From M55B154 sp964486725 (lineage in GTDB: Bacteria; Spirochaetota; UBA4802; UB4802): a stretch of DNA of 64,000 bases. Location of the stretch: contig CAZAOK010000002.1 of the NCBI GenBank assembly GCA_964486725.1, forward strand, positions 1 to 64,000, read 5' to 3'. Below, piece after piece: positions 44,107-53,500 of the stretch (positions are counted from its first letter, which is position 1; every line of letters begins with the position of its first letter). Both the position numbers and the translations under genes were made by a program. Under the pieces are notes generated by a model. It had not been told where the DNA came from, did not search any database, and saw only the letters and a program-made list of their open reading frames with translations.

Positions 44107-45150
44107 TCAATTGTCAATCTCCAATTCACCAGCTTTTTTCAATACTTTCAATATCCGCATGGTAACCCACCTGTCAGGCAGCCCTTTTTGTTTGCTTCCT
44201 GCACGTCCATGCGTCAGCATGCCTGTTTTAGCCCTGCCCAGGTTCCAGGTTCCATTACTATTTTGACGTCTCATCACATCGTTAAAGGCCTCAGTACATC
44301 GTGAATCCTTCATGTAGCCGGTATGGGCCATGATATGCAGCCCATCAATTGTATCATATTGGGAAAGAACGGGCACTCCCGGCAGGTCAAACTGATCATT
44401 TTGTCCACACAAATGTCGTATTCCCGTAACTGCGTTCCCCTGAAAAAATAACCCATGTTTAAGAAGAAATTCTGCAGCCCTCTGCAACCCGTCTTTCGTT
44501 GATTCAGTTTCTTTATATTGCATGAGAGCCCGGCAACATGCCGAGGTCGCGTATACACAGCTTGCCACACCGTGATCATCCTCATAACGAAGTCCCTTAC
44601 CTGATCTTCTGGTCATAAAAAAACGAAACATATCACAAGTTCCCGCTACGGGACAATGAAGCCAGCCCCCGTCATGACGCTGATGCTGTAATATCCACCT
44701 GATACCATCTTCTATCCTGTCATCATCCATCTCCGACTGCAGCAGGTAACAAATCATGTCTCCCGTTCTGCAACCTGCCGACACCCGGGGTGTCCATCCC
44801 AGGGTAAATCCCCCGTCTTCCATCTGGAAGTTCTCCACAATGTAGGCGGCCGTGCGGGTAACAACTTCTTCCCTTGCATCAAGCCCCCGAGTTACCGCTT
44901 CTGCAAAACTCCACATGATTCCCCGCGGCATTATATCAAAATGCCGGGTGTCCCCCATGACACCGAGCCGCGCGTGCAGTAGCAGTTTTTTTACAGCATC
45001 AGAGTGTAAGACCGCGTCATAGAGCCGTCTTCCTTCTGCAGAATCTTTTGATACGTCCATGATGTGTATAGCTGTCAGGTAGGCTACGGAAGGGTCCCTG
45101 CCGTCACAAAGCCATGGAAGGGGATCATTATTAAGGAATTTAGAACGCAA
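44107..45150 (-). CDS. Terpenoid-cyclase-fold (squalene-cyclase/prenyltransferase repeat) protein of unknown function
   Basis: The 347-residue protein contains repeats of the QxxDGGW type: MEDGGFTLGW, QHQRHDGGWLH and RRQNSNGTWNLG. These are typical of the alpha-alpha barrel shared by squalene-hopene cyclases and prenyltransferases. It is about half the length of a hopene cyclase and lacks a recognisable DxDD catalytic motif, so it is not one. A few cysteines and histidines (RHLCGQNDQFD) may bind metal. Function unknown. It ends three bases from the convergent barrel gene. Confidence 0.6.
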   Translation of the reverse strand: MRSKFLNNDPLPWLCDGRDPSVAYLTAIHIMDVSKDSAEGRRLYDAVLHSDAVKKLLLHARLGVMGDTRHFDIMPRGIMWSFAEAVTRGLDAREEVVTRTAAYIVENFQMEDGGFTLGWTPRVSAGCRTGDMICYLLQSEMDDDRIEDGIRWILQHQRHDGGWLHCPVAGTCDMFRFFMTRRSGKGLRYEDDHGVASCVYATSACCRALMQYKETESTKDGLQRAAEFLLKHGLFFQGNAVTGIRHLCGQNDQFDLPGVPVLSQYDTIDGLHIMAHTGYMKDSRCTEAFNDVMRRQNSNGTWNLGRAKTGMLTHGRAGSKQKGLPDRWVTMRILKVLKKAGELEIDN

Positions 45151-45186
45151 TGATAATCTCCCTGTAATACCAGGTAATACCAGTTG

Positions 45187-45915
45187 TCAGGGGGTCTCGG
45201 TAATAACCATGGAATTATAATTTGAAGAAATAACCCCGTTTGATGCGTCCAGCTCATGGGCCTGTTTTATGTATTGCTGCGCTTTCGTTTTGTTACCCAG
45301 TTTTTCATTGCACACGGCCAGGTTATTTAACACCTTTGCCGACCCGGGATATAACGCATGGGCGGTGGCGTAGGCTGTCAATGCTTCATTATATCTTTTC
45401 AGCTTCATCAGAACGTTGCCAAGTTCATTGTAGGACAGGTACATCTCGGAGTTCAGTGAATTCGCCTTTTCAAGGTATTCCTTGCTTTTCCAGTAACTCT
45501 TCATTCCTGAATACGACAACCCCAGTATGTAATATGCAAGTGCGGTTTCTTCTCTCTTAATAGATTCACGGGCAAAGATAGCCGCGGGACGATACCGTTT
45601 ATGATCTATCATCATCAAACCAAGATCGATGTATGGATCAGCAGAATCCTCCCTGATTTCGGCGCATCTTTTCAGATGTATTACCGCCGAGTCAACATTT
45701 CCAAGTTTCCAGTGATTGTGAGCCGCAAGATAGCGAAGCTTATAATTTGTGGATTCCGGGGTAAAATCTTCACTGACCACCAGTTGTTCAGCGATCATAT
45801 CCAGGGATTCCTGGTAATTGCCTTTTTCATATAATTTCAGGGCGTCTTTATATTCACCAAAGAGTATTCCCGCAAAACACATAACCATCAGCATACTGAT
45901 TGCAATACGCTTCAT
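45187..45915 (-). CDS. Secreted TPR protein
   Basis: The start at 45915 follows GGGAGGAATT and gives 242 residues with a signal peptide (MKRIAISMLMVMCFAGILFG). At least five TPR units follow (YKDALKLYEKGNYQESL, AHNHWKLGNVDSAVIHLKR, NELGNVLMKLKRYNEALTAY, NNLAVCNEKLGNKTKAQQY). The protein acts as a scaffold in the periplasm; partners are unknown. A hairpin that probably belongs to the ppdK transcript lies upstream. Confidence 0.7.
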   Translation of the reverse strand: MKRIAISMLMVMCFAGILFGEYKDALKLYEKGNYQESLDMIAEQLVVSEDFTPESTNYKLRYLAAHNHWKLGNVDSAVIHLKRCAEIREDSADPYIDLGLMMIDHKRYRPAAIFARESIKREETALAYYILGLSYSGMKSYWKSKEYLEKANSLNSEMYLSYNELGNVLMKLKRYNEALTAYATAHALYPGSAKVLNNLAVCNEKLGNKTKAQQYIKQAHELDASNGVISSNYNSMVITETP

Positions 45916-45951
45916 AATTCCTCCCGTAAACCATGCAATTGAATATAGTAG

Positions 45952-45979
45952 AACGGGCGCCATTTTTCAGGCGCCCGTT
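45952..45979 (-). terminator. Terminator-like hairpin downstream of ppdK
   Basis: AACGGGCGCC and GGCGCCCGTT form a perfect 10-bp stem with an eight-base loop, 15 bases past the ppdK stop on the minus strand. There is no strong T run, so termination may be partial or need a factor. It lies just upstream of the TPR gene start. Confidence 0.5.
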
Positions 45980-45994
45980 TCAAATTAGCTTTCC

Positions 45995-48706
45995 TCAGCC
46001 ATTACGTATGGCCGCCTGTGCAGCAGCAAGACGAGCTATTGGAACCCTGAAGGGTGAACAGCTTACATAATCAAGCCCAACCCTGTGACAGAAGTCGATT
46101 GAACTTGGTTCTCCGCCATGTTCACCACAGATACCAAGCTTGAGATCCGGTCTTGCTTTTTTCCCATTTTCAACAGCCATCTCAACCAGCTTACCAACAC
46201 CGTTCTGGTCCAGCGCCTGAAAAGGATCTCTTGCAAATATCTTCTTATCAATGTACTCGTTTAAAAACTTTCCAGCATCATCACGGCTGAAACCGTAGGT
46301 CATCTGGGTAAGGTCATTGGTACCGAAAGAGAAGAATTCTGCAATCTCACCGATTTCGTCAGCCGTTAACGCCGCACGGGGAACTTCGATCATTGTACCT
46401 ACCAGGTAATCAATCTTCACACCCATCTCATCCATAACCTTTTGCGCGGTGGTCACAATTATCTCTTTCTGCAATTTCAATTCGTTCACGGAACCAACAA
46501 GTGGTACCATTACTTCAGGTTTAACGTCCACACCTTCTTTGTGAAGCTGACATGCTGCTTCAAAGATGGCACGTGCCTGCATTTCTGTTATTTCCGGGTA
46601 TGTTATACCAAGACGGCAGCCCCTGTGTCCCAGCATGGGGTTGGTTTCATGCAGGTCTTCAACTTTCTGCTTGATCTTTTCAACATCAACACCCAGCTCT
46701 TTGGCCATTTCTTTCTGGCTGGCATCATCATGTGGCACAAACTCGTGAAGCGGGGGATCAAGAAGACGGATGGTAACACCCAGCCCTTCCATAGCTTTAA
46801 GAATGCCGTAAAAATCTTCACGCTGAATGGGAAGCAGCTTCTCAAGGGCACTTTTTCTCCCTTCGAAATCATCAGCAAGAATCATCTTCCGCATGGCGGT
46901 TATCCGGTCACCTTCAAAGAACATATGCTCCGTTCGGCAAAGACCAATACCCTGGGCACCGAAATTCCTGGCAACCGTTGCATCATGGGGTGTATCCGCA
47001 TTCGTGCGAATTAACAATTTTCGTGCTTCATCAGCCCATTCCATAACAGTGGCAAATGTTCCTGATACTTCGGGTTCAACGGTGGGCACCTTCCCTTCCA
47101 TCACTTCGCCGGTAGACCCGTCGATTGAGATGAAATCCCCTTCTTTTAAAGTCAGGTCTCTAACTTTCACCTGTCGCTTGGCGTAACTGATCTCAAGCGC
47201 GCCGCAACCGGAAACGCAGCATTTACCCATTCCACGGGCAACAACAGCCGCGTGGGATGTCATGCCCCCGCGGGCGGTGAGAATACCTTCTGCCGCGTGC
47301 ATCCCCTTTAAATCCTCTGGAGACGTTTCGATTCGAACAAGAACCACCTTTTCACCATTTTCTTTCCAATCATGGGCGTCATCGGCAAAAAACACGATCT
47401 TACCGGTGGCTGCACCAGGAGAGGCGGGAAGACCCTTGGCGATCACCTTCTTCTCCGCCTTGGGGTCGAACCATGGATGCAGCAGCTGATCAAGGCCTTC
47501 TGGCTCAAGCCGCATAATGGCTTCATTCTTTTCAATAAGTCCCTCTTCAACCATATCTACGGCAATAGCAATTGCCGCAACCGCGGTACGTTTCCCGTTA
47601 CGGGTCTGCAGCAGCCATAGCTTGCCATTTTGTATGGTAAATTCAATATCCTGCATATCCTTGTAATGGCTTTCCAGTTTCTTGTATACCTTCACCAGTT
47701 CATCATACGCTTCCGGCATGTTCTCTTCAAGCGAAGGAAACTCTTTCTTTCTTTTCTCTTCGGGAATCTCGTTTTCCTGCGCCCATTTCTGCGAACCCCT
47801 TTTGGTTACATTCTGCGGGGTTCTTGTACCGGCAACCACATCTTCACCCTGCGCGTTCACAAGGTACTCCCCGTAGAATATCTTTTCACCCGTTGAAGGA
47901 TCCCTGGTAAAGGCAACCCCTGTTGCGCAATCATCACCCATGTTACCAAAAACCATGGACTGCACGTTCACTGCGGTTCCCCAGCTGTCTTCAATGTTAT
48001 TCATCTTTCTGTAGAGAATAGCACGTTCATTGTTCCATGAACCGAACACGGCGGTTATAGCACCCCATAACTGCTCCATCGGATCGGTAGGGAAATCTTT
48101 TCCCACCTTATCCTTGATCAGCTTCTTGAACCTCGCAACCATGTCCTTCAGGTCATCAACTGTAAGGTCAATATCAAGTCCCACCCCTCTTTTTTTCTTC
48201 ATTTCTTCCATTATTATTTCAAAGGGGTCTTCCTCTTCCTTGGTTTCAGGCTTAAGGCCAATTACCACATCACCGTACATCTGTATAAAACGTCGATATG
48301 AGTCCCAGCCGAATCGTTCATTTCCTGATTTCTTGATTATTCCCTGAACTGTTTCATCATTGAGACCCAGGTTCAGCACGGTATCCATCATACCCGGCAT
48401 TGAAACCCTGGCACCTGATCGAACAGATAGAAGCAGGGGGTTTGACGTATCACCAAATTTTGCATCCATTACGTCCTCAACCTTCTTCAAGGCTTCATTA
48501 ACCGCTTCTTTCAGGCCTTCTGGATACTGTTCATTATTATCATAGTACTCGTTACACACTTCGGTAGTAATAGTAAATCCGGCAGGTACGGGAATGCCAA
48601 TCTTGCTCATCTCCGCCAGGTTCGCACCCTTTCCTCCAAGGAGGTTCTTCATGTCAGCTCCACCTTCAGAAATACCGGCACCGAATAAATACACTCTTTT
48701 AGACAT
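45995..48706 (-). CDS. ppdK: Pyruvate phosphate dikinase
   Basis: The 903-residue protein has an ATP-grasp N-terminal domain (GGKGANLAEMSKIGIPVPAGF), the swivelling domain with the phospho-histidine in GGMTSHAAVVARG near residue 485, and the C-terminal PEP-binding TIM barrel (LGHRGCRLGITYPE, FGTNDLTQMTYG). It interconverts pyruvate, ATP and phosphate with PEP, AMP and pyrophosphate, and suggests pyrophosphate-linked glycolysis or gluconeogenesis. It has its own operon. No recognised PPDK regulatory protein is adjacent. Confidence 0.97.
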   Translation of the reverse strand: MSKRVYLFGAGISEGGADMKNLLGGKGANLAEMSKIGIPVPAGFTITTEVCNEYYDNNEQYPEGLKEAVNEALKKVEDVMDAKFGDTSNPLLLSVRSGARVSMPGMMDTVLNLGLNDETVQGIIKKSGNERFGWDSYRRFIQMYGDVVIGLKPETKEEEDPFEIIMEEMKKKRGVGLDIDLTVDDLKDMVARFKKLIKDKVGKDFPTDPMEQLWGAITAVFGSWNNERAILYRKMNNIEDSWGTAVNVQSMVFGNMGDDCATGVAFTRDPSTGEKIFYGEYLVNAQGEDVVAGTRTPQNVTKRGSQKWAQENEIPEEKRKKEFPSLEENMPEAYDELVKVYKKLESHYKDMQDIEFTIQNGKLWLLQTRNGKRTAVAAIAIAVDMVEEGLIEKNEAIMRLEPEGLDQLLHPWFDPKAEKKVIAKGLPASPGAATGKIVFFADDAHDWKENGEKVVLVRIETSPEDLKGMHAAEGILTARGGMTSHAAVVARGMGKCCVSGCGALEISYAKRQVKVRDLTLKEGDFISIDGSTGEVMEGKVPTVEPEVSGTFATVMEWADEARKLLIRTNADTPHDATVARNFGAQGIGLCRTEHMFFEGDRITAMRKMILADDFEGRKSALEKLLPIQREDFYGILKAMEGLGVTIRLLDPPLHEFVPHDDASQKEMAKELGVDVEKIKQKVEDLHETNPMLGHRGCRLGITYPEITEMQARAIFEAACQLHKEGVDVKPEVMVPLVGSVNELKLQKEIIVTTAQKVMDEMGVKIDYLVGTMIEVPRAALTADEIGEIAEFFSFGTNDLTQMTYGFSRDDAGKFLNEYIDKKIFARDPFQALDQNGVGKLVEMAVENGKKARPDLKLGICGEHGGEPSSIDFCHRVGLDYVSCSPFRVPIARLAAAQAAIRNG

Positions 48707-48907
48707 TGCTCTACTCCTCTAATCTTTTAATAGAATTTACATTTCTGCAAATCGTATATTACCCACCGGCAGCGCAATATTAGTATACGCAACCGGGAAA
48801 TCGCCATTCGGAAATATCGCCACATCACTAATGCGGTCGCGGGGTAAGAAGAACACTATATGAATATCACTCTTATTATAGTAACAATTCTAGTAATCAA
48901 GATAATT

Positions 48908-49882
48908 TTAATCCACAAATTTTCTGGTTTCAATCAAAAAACAGGCATCCCTGTTGTCACATCCCCTGCAGGTGCCCGATTCAATATCATATTCTGTATC
49001 ATCACAGGATTTTTCAGCATCATCCCCAAGCATGATCTCAAGGTACTTGATATACTGGATCTCGTCATCAGTAAGCTCTTTTTGTCCTCCCCTGTGCAGT
49101 TTTTTCATGATTGTCTGCTGCATCTGGTTGATGCTTTCTTCACGGCTTTTTTCATCCCGGGAAGAAATTTTAGGAGGACTTTTTCGCTGGTTTGCCGCTG
49201 ACGCACGATAGAGTTTCGTTTTAAAACGCAATGCCCTCTTTTTAAAAATCAGAAAAAACACGATACCGAAGAAAAGTCCCCCGAGATGCCCCAGGTGTGA
49301 GATGCTGGTTCTTCCGCCAAACACTTCCAGGAAGAGTTCAATTCCACCAAACAGCACAACCAGGTATTTGGCTTTTATAGGGATAATAAAAAACAGCAGC
49401 AATTCAGCATTGGGAAACAGTATTCCAAATGCCAGCAACAGGCCAAACACCGCGCCGGATGCACCGATAGTAGGAATATGATATCCCATACCCCCGGTGA
49501 TCAGGTTGATAACAAAGATGGTCATACCCGCGCCGATACCGCAGAAGAGATAATACTGTAAAAACCGCTTCCCACCCCATACCTGCTCTACCGGAATACC
49601 GAATAGCATGAGGGCATACATATTAAAAAAGATATGAAGAAGCATCTGGGGACTGTGAAGGAACATGTAGGTAAAAATCTGCCATATATACCCCTTCTCC
49701 GCAACCATGGAGGGCATAAGGCCAAAATAATACGTCAGTGCGGGCAAATTCACCGACATGTTGCCAACCTGGTGCTGCACCAGCATGTTGCCGGTTAACA
49801 TCTGCAGCACGAATACAACCACGTTTATGATAATGAGTTTTACCGCTATTCCCTGATACGCCGATCCACTTCTGCCGTTCAT
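48908..49882 (-). CDS. Rhomboid-family intramembrane serine protease
   Basis: The 324-residue protein has six or seven membrane helices. The catalytic serine lies in GASGAVFGLLLAFG near 145, the histidine in SHLGHLGGLFFG near 205, and the oxyanion segment in HIFFNMYALM. It has a soluble C-terminal tail (about 220-324) with CRGCDNRDACFL, which may bind metal. Rhomboids cleave membrane proteins within their helices. It lies about 200 bases downstream of ppdK. Confidence 0.85.
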   Translation of the reverse strand: MNGRSGSAYQGIAVKLIIINVVVFVLQMLTGNMLVQHQVGNMSVNLPALTYYFGLMPSMVAEKGYIWQIFTYMFLHSPQMLLHIFFNMYALMLFGIPVEQVWGGKRFLQYYLFCGIGAGMTIFVINLITGGMGYHIPTIGASGAVFGLLLAFGILFPNAELLLFFIIPIKAKYLVVLFGGIELFLEVFGGRTSISHLGHLGGLFFGIVFFLIFKKRALRFKTKLYRASAANQRKSPPKISSRDEKSREESINQMQQTIMKKLHRGGQKELTDDEIQYIKYLEIMLGDDAEKSCDDTEYDIESGTCRGCDNRDACFLIETRKFVD

Positions 49883-49942
49883 CTTTCATTCCTGCAATTT
49901 TTGTTTACTAATAGTATATTCTTACAAATCAGCACCCGCCTG

Positions 49943-50275
49943 TCACGTAAAGTCTTTTTTGTAAAGGGGACACAGCTCGGATTCGCCCGGCTGATACGCC
50001 CTGCAGACAAAGGGCCTTGTTTCATATATGGCACAGGCACATAACCCGTTTTCTAGAACCAGGAAAGGGCAGCCCTGAAGCTGTTTACCGGTTGACGCCG
50101 ATACCAGGTGATCACCCATCCATACCGGGTTCTCATTGTCAATCACGTGCAGTATATCATCCCTGCCTTCATCCTGCCAGCGCGCCATATCCTCATCGGT
50201 AACATAGGCAATCATGTTGGCGAAACAACACGCGCCGCATCTTTTACATTCAGGTGTTGACTTTTTCTCATTCAT
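49943..50275 (-). CDS. YkgJ-family cysteine-cluster protein
   Basis: The start at 50275 follows AGGTG and gives 110 residues. It has an N-terminal ECKRCGACCF and a C-terminal CPFLVLENGLCACAIYETRP and CRAY, the cysteine pattern of the YkgJ/UPF0153 family thought to bind zinc or iron. The molecular role of the family is unclear. The gene stands alone, just upstream of the divergent transporter. Confidence 0.8.
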   Translation of the reverse strand: MNEKKSTPECKRCGACCFANMIAYVTDEDMARWQDEGRDDILHVIDNENPVWMGDHLVSASTGKQLQGCPFLVLENGLCACAIYETRPFVCRAYQPGESELCPLYKKDFT

Positions 50276-50317
50276 GTAGTACATCACCTGGTATAGTATA
50301 CCCTGGAGAGATCGTCA

Positions 50318-51217
50318 ATGAAACAGCAATCATTCAAGTCCATTTCACTGAAAGGGGCATTATTACTTCTTCTTTCAGCCATGGCCTTTGCCCTGTCCAC
50401 CGTCTTCGCAAAGGTTGTTACCACTAATTCCACTGTTCCCGGAATTGAAATCACCTTCGTAAGATTCTCCGTTGGTCTCATTTTTACCGGATTATACCTG
50501 TTGTCTCGCAAAATACCCATATGGCCCAACAATCCCAGGCTAGTGATACTGCGGGCGGTAACCAATACCGCGGCAGTGCTGTTCTTCTTCACGGGAATTC
50601 AGTTCACCACGGTGACTAACGCCAACATGCTGAACATGACATATCCTGTATTCGTATTCCTGATAGCCCCTTATTTCAACAGGGAAGCCAACAGGAAGAA
50701 AAATTACATCTTTCTATTTCTCACCATAATCGGTGTATACCTTATCGTGGTACCTGATTTCAAAAGCATCAACCCCGGTGACATCTCTGCCCTCATGTCG
50801 GGAGTATGCGCGGGCATGGCCATTTCCGCACTCAGGGAAGCACGAAAGTATGATAACAGTTTTGTCATACTTTTCTACCTGATGTTCATTGGTATATTTA
50901 TTAACGCGGGTATCTTGATACCACTGTTCGTTATGCCTGATCTATATATCTTTATCTTCATGTTGTTGTCAGCAGTTACCGCTGTAGCGGGACAGGTGCT
51001 GCTCACCGTGGGGTACCGTTTCATTGATGCGGCTCCCGGTTCACTCATATCCGCGAGCAGGATACTGTTCGCGGGAATTCTTGGTTTCAGCATATTCGGC
51101 GACCCCCTTACCTTAAGGATACTATCAGGAGGAATTCTCATCCTTATCGCCCTGACAGGTGTAAGCGGAATAGTACGATTTCTGCGTGCCTCTACTCCTC
51201 CAGGAAGCAGTCAATAA
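50318..51217 (+). CDS. EamA/DMT-superfamily transporter
   Basis: The 299-residue protein has ten predicted membrane helices in two five-helix EamA repeats (starting near residues 10 and 150). EamA hallmarks include GIQFTTVTNANMLNMTYPVF at the end of repeat 1 and RFIDAAPGSLISASRILFAG at repeat 2. Members export small metabolites such as amino acids. Substrate not predictable. Its last 26 bases overlap the convergent HDAC-like gene. Confidence 0.9.
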   Translation: MKQQSFKSISLKGALLLLLSAMAFALSTVFAKVVTTNSTVPGIEITFVRFSVGLIFTGLYLLSRKIPIWPNNPRLVILRAVTNTAAVLFFFTGIQFTTVTNANMLNMTYPVFVFLIAPYFNREANRKKNYIFLFLTIIGVYLIVVPDFKSINPGDISALMSGVCAGMAISALREARKYDNSFVILFYLMFIGIFINAGILIPLFVMPDLYIFIFMLLSAVTAVAGQVLLTVGYRFIDAAPGSLISASRILFAGILGFSIFGDPLTLRILSGGILILIALTGVSGIVRFLRASTPPGSSQ

Positions 51218-52136
51218 CCCGTTCCACGCTCGTTGCCAGCGCGTCAAGGTCATACCCCCCTTCCAGAAAGGCTATCATTCTTCCTTTTGAATACCTGTTT
51301 GCCACATCTTTCAACATGGTGGTAAACAGGTAATAGGTTTCAGATGACAGGCCAATGTATGAAAGGGGATCTGAATTGTGGGCATCGAATCCCGCCGATA
51401 TAAGAATAATTTCAGGTTTAAATTCTTCCAGTGCCGGTAATATATGATCCCTGAATACCTCCAGGTAATCATCCTCACCGCTTCCGGCAGGCATAGGGTA
51501 ATTCAGTGTATATCCTTCACCCGTGTCCTTACCGCGCTCATTCTTTGCGCCTGTACCGGGAAAATGCGGATATTGATGGGTACTGATATAAAGAACCGTG
51601 TTGTCACGCTCGAAGGTATGCTGGGTGCCGTTGCCGTGATGCACATCCCAGTCAACTATGGCCACCCTGCCGATATTGTGAGTATCCTGAAGATACCTTG
51701 CCGCAATGGCGATGTTATTAAAAATACAGAATCCAGCCGCGTAATCATATTCGGCATGATGCCCCGGCGGCCGAACCACGCAGAATCCCCGTTTAGCCTC
51801 GTCTTTCATGATAACATCACACATGCGCAGTCCCCCGCCGGCAGCCAGGAGGGCAATTTCATATGATTTACTGCATACCGCGGTGTCCATTGAATCAAGG
51901 TAATGGACACCGGATTCAATCTCTTTCTTTACCCTCCGTATATAATCAGGTGAGTGTATCTTTTCAATAATGGCAATATCAGCTGCTGCCGGTTCCACTT
52001 TTACGAGATCTTTGTAATACGATTTTCCCCGCAACCGTTGATCAATTGCTGCAAGACGTTCGGGACGCTCGGGGTGGCCCCACCCGGTATCATGATCCAT
52101 GTACACGGGATCGAAAAGGTATGCAGTGGGTATCAT
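51192..52136 (-). CDS. Histone deacetylase-superfamily deacetylase
   Basis: The 314-residue protein has the HDAC fold with VRPPGHHAEYDYAAGFCIFN near 119 and DWDVHHGNGTQ near 155, which hold zinc ligands and catalytic histidines. The STHQYPHFPGTG and SAGFDAHNSDPL motifs complete the active site. Bacterial members are acetoin-utilisation or acetylpolyamine amidohydrolase types. It is probably an amide hydrolase on acetylated small molecules or protein lysine. No acetoin genes are nearby. Confidence 0.93.
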   Translation of the reverse strand: MIPTAYLFDPVYMDHDTGWGHPERPERLAAIDQRLRGKSYYKDLVKVEPAAADIAIIEKIHSPDYIRRVKKEIESGVHYLDSMDTAVCSKSYEIALLAAGGGLRMCDVIMKDEAKRGFCVVRPPGHHAEYDYAAGFCIFNNIAIAARYLQDTHNIGRVAIVDWDVHHGNGTQHTFERDNTVLYISTHQYPHFPGTGAKNERGKDTGEGYTLNYPMPAGSGEDDYLEVFRDHILPALEEFKPEIILISAGFDAHNSDPLSYIGLSSETYYLFTTMLKDVANRYSKGRMIAFLEGGYDLDALATSVERVIDCFLEE

Positions 52137-52237
52137 TTTTTTCTCCAGACGTCATGGACTGTTACATCTTTTTGTTATATGGTTACTCTATATAGTGTAT
52201 GTACTATTTTCAAGCAATTAATACAGGTTTGATTTTG

Positions 52238-52265
52238 TTGTGTATCTACATCAAGGTGATACAAT
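52238..52265 (+). promoter_or_regulatory. Possible promoter of the 68-residue gene
   Basis: TTGTGT (52238-52243), a 16-base spacer and TACAAT (52260-52265) lie about 30 bases before the start of the small cysteine-containing protein. This divergent region also serves the HDAC-like gene on the other strand. The -35 is weak. Confidence 0.3.
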
Positions 52266-52294
52266 AGAACCTGTACTCACAGGGAAATAATATT

Positions 52295-52501
52295 ATGGCA
52301 GGACGACAATGCAAATGGTACCCGGTATGCCCCATGAAACGGTATACCGACAGAGGCTTGCTGGACCCGTACTGGGTTGAGCATTACTGCATGGGTGACT
52401 GGGAAAGCTGTGTACGGTACAGGATGGAAGAAGATGGTGAATACCATCCCGACTGGATGCTCCCTGACGGGAGCATCGATGAATCGTTGCGTAATATTTA
52501 A
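52295..52501 (+). CDS. Small four-cysteine protein, likely metal- or Fe-S-binding
   Basis: The 68-residue protein has cysteines 6, 12, 32 and 39 in CKWYPVCPMKRY and HYCMGDWESCVRY, spaced as for a 4Fe-4S or zinc site, followed by DWMLPDGSIDES. Sequences of this kind are found as short conserved proteins in anaerobes. I do not know a function. A 9-bp stem GATGCTCCC-TGAC-GGGAGCATC (52456-52477) lies within the last codons. Confidence 0.65.
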   Translation: MAGRQCKWYPVCPMKRYTDRGLLDPYWVEHYCMGDWESCVRYRMEEDGEYHPDWMLPDGSIDESLRNI

Positions 52502-52508
52502 CTGAGTA

Positions 52509-53168
52509 TTATTTGGCCGAAGAACCGCCAAACGGGTATCTCACCCCAATGCGGATCATGAAACCGGACATGTCGATTTCAATGTTATCTTCGTTCTTCA
52601 ATTGTGCGTTACGATACCCGAATTCACCCAGAAACTCAACCTTTGATTGTTCAGACGGCTTATACCCCGCACCCGCAACTATTTGCCAGGCGAAACCGCT
52701 GAAAAATTTTGTCTTGTTCTCTTCAGGATATTCATCACCCCCAGTGTCTTTGTATGCCGGCTGGGAGAAATGCATTATCATGACGGGATATCCCAGGCCA
52801 ATGTTGATATAAGGGGTAACATACAGGCTTTTTTTCAGGTTGGGCAGGCGCACCTGCGCGTCAACCATGATGGGAATATAAAAGGCATTTGTATCGGCTT
52901 TCAGGTCGCCGCTTACATCCTGTGTTACCTCGTCTTCACCTACCTTTCTGCTCCACTGCACCCAGTACAACCCTGATTCAAAACCCAACACGAAGAAGGG
53001 GTCAAGCAGCCAGTTATACTGTAATGAAAGATCCATCCCGAACTTGGCAGGATCCGTGGAATACGCGGTTCCCAGTGTTCCGTCAATTCCTGTTTCAACG
53101 GCAAATACTTCAGACCCGGCACACCACAGCATCCCCATAATAAGGATAACGCAATATAGTCTTTTCAT
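52509..53168 (-). CDS. Outer-membrane beta-barrel (porin-family) protein
   Basis: The start at 53168 follows AGGGAGATTGTCC and gives 219 residues. A signal peptide (MKRLYCVILIMGMLWCAGSEVFA) precedes a barrel with strands such as LSLQYNWLLDPFF, GFESGLYW, FAWQIVAGAGYK and a final strand MIRIGVRYPFGG. It resembles outer-membrane proteins of the OmpW/porin-family type. No partner genes identify a substrate. Confidence 0.7.
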   Translation of the reverse strand: MKRLYCVILIMGMLWCAGSEVFAVETGIDGTLGTAYSTDPAKFGMDLSLQYNWLLDPFFVLGFESGLYWVQWSRKVGEDEVTQDVSGDLKADTNAFYIPIMVDAQVRLPNLKKSLYVTPYINIGLGYPVMIMHFSQPAYKDTGGDEYPEENKTKFFSGFAWQIVAGAGYKPSEQSKVEFLGEFGYRNAQLKNEDNIEIDMSGFMIRIGVRYPFGGSSAK

Positions 53169-53250
53169 GGACAATCTCCCTGGTATAATATCAACGTTCA
53201 CTTGCTGGTATGATGGCGGGTCTGAGCATTGATGTCAAGACATAATATGT

Positions 53251-53433
53251 TCAGGCGATGGTGTCCAGGTTTTCTCCAAGCCCTTTAACACTGGCACCCT
53301 GAACCTGTGATGTCACACTTGCCTTCAGCATCTTTCCGTCAAGGCCCTCCTGTTTCCTGGCTATGTCTTTTAAAAGCTCTCCCATTTGGAATATGCGCTG
53401 ACCTACAGCTGTTGACTGTACTCCATGTACCAT
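53251..53433 (-). CDS. YjfB-family putative motility protein
   Basis: The start at 53433 follows AGGAGG with six bases between, giving 60 residues. The end KMLKASVTSQVQG ... LGENLDTIA matches the pattern of Bacillus YjfB (KMMEASVT, then a glycine-rich end). The family is annotated as putative motility protein, of unknown molecular role. Q-rich, without cysteine or membrane segment. It lies between a barrel gene and nqrF on the same strand. Confidence 0.6.
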   Translation of the reverse strand: MVHGVQSTAVGQRIFQMGELLKDIARKQEGLDGKMLKASVTSQVQGASVKGLGENLDTIA

Positions 53434-53500
53434 TAACATCCTCCTTTGAAAAATCTTCCTGTTTCTATTATCGGCACATGAAAATTGAACTTGAGCACTT

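Noticed and set aside
46442..47014. 190-residue open frame antisense to ppdK
   Set aside because: It lies wholly inside a certain gene, shows no domain, and arises from the codon bias of the opposite strand.
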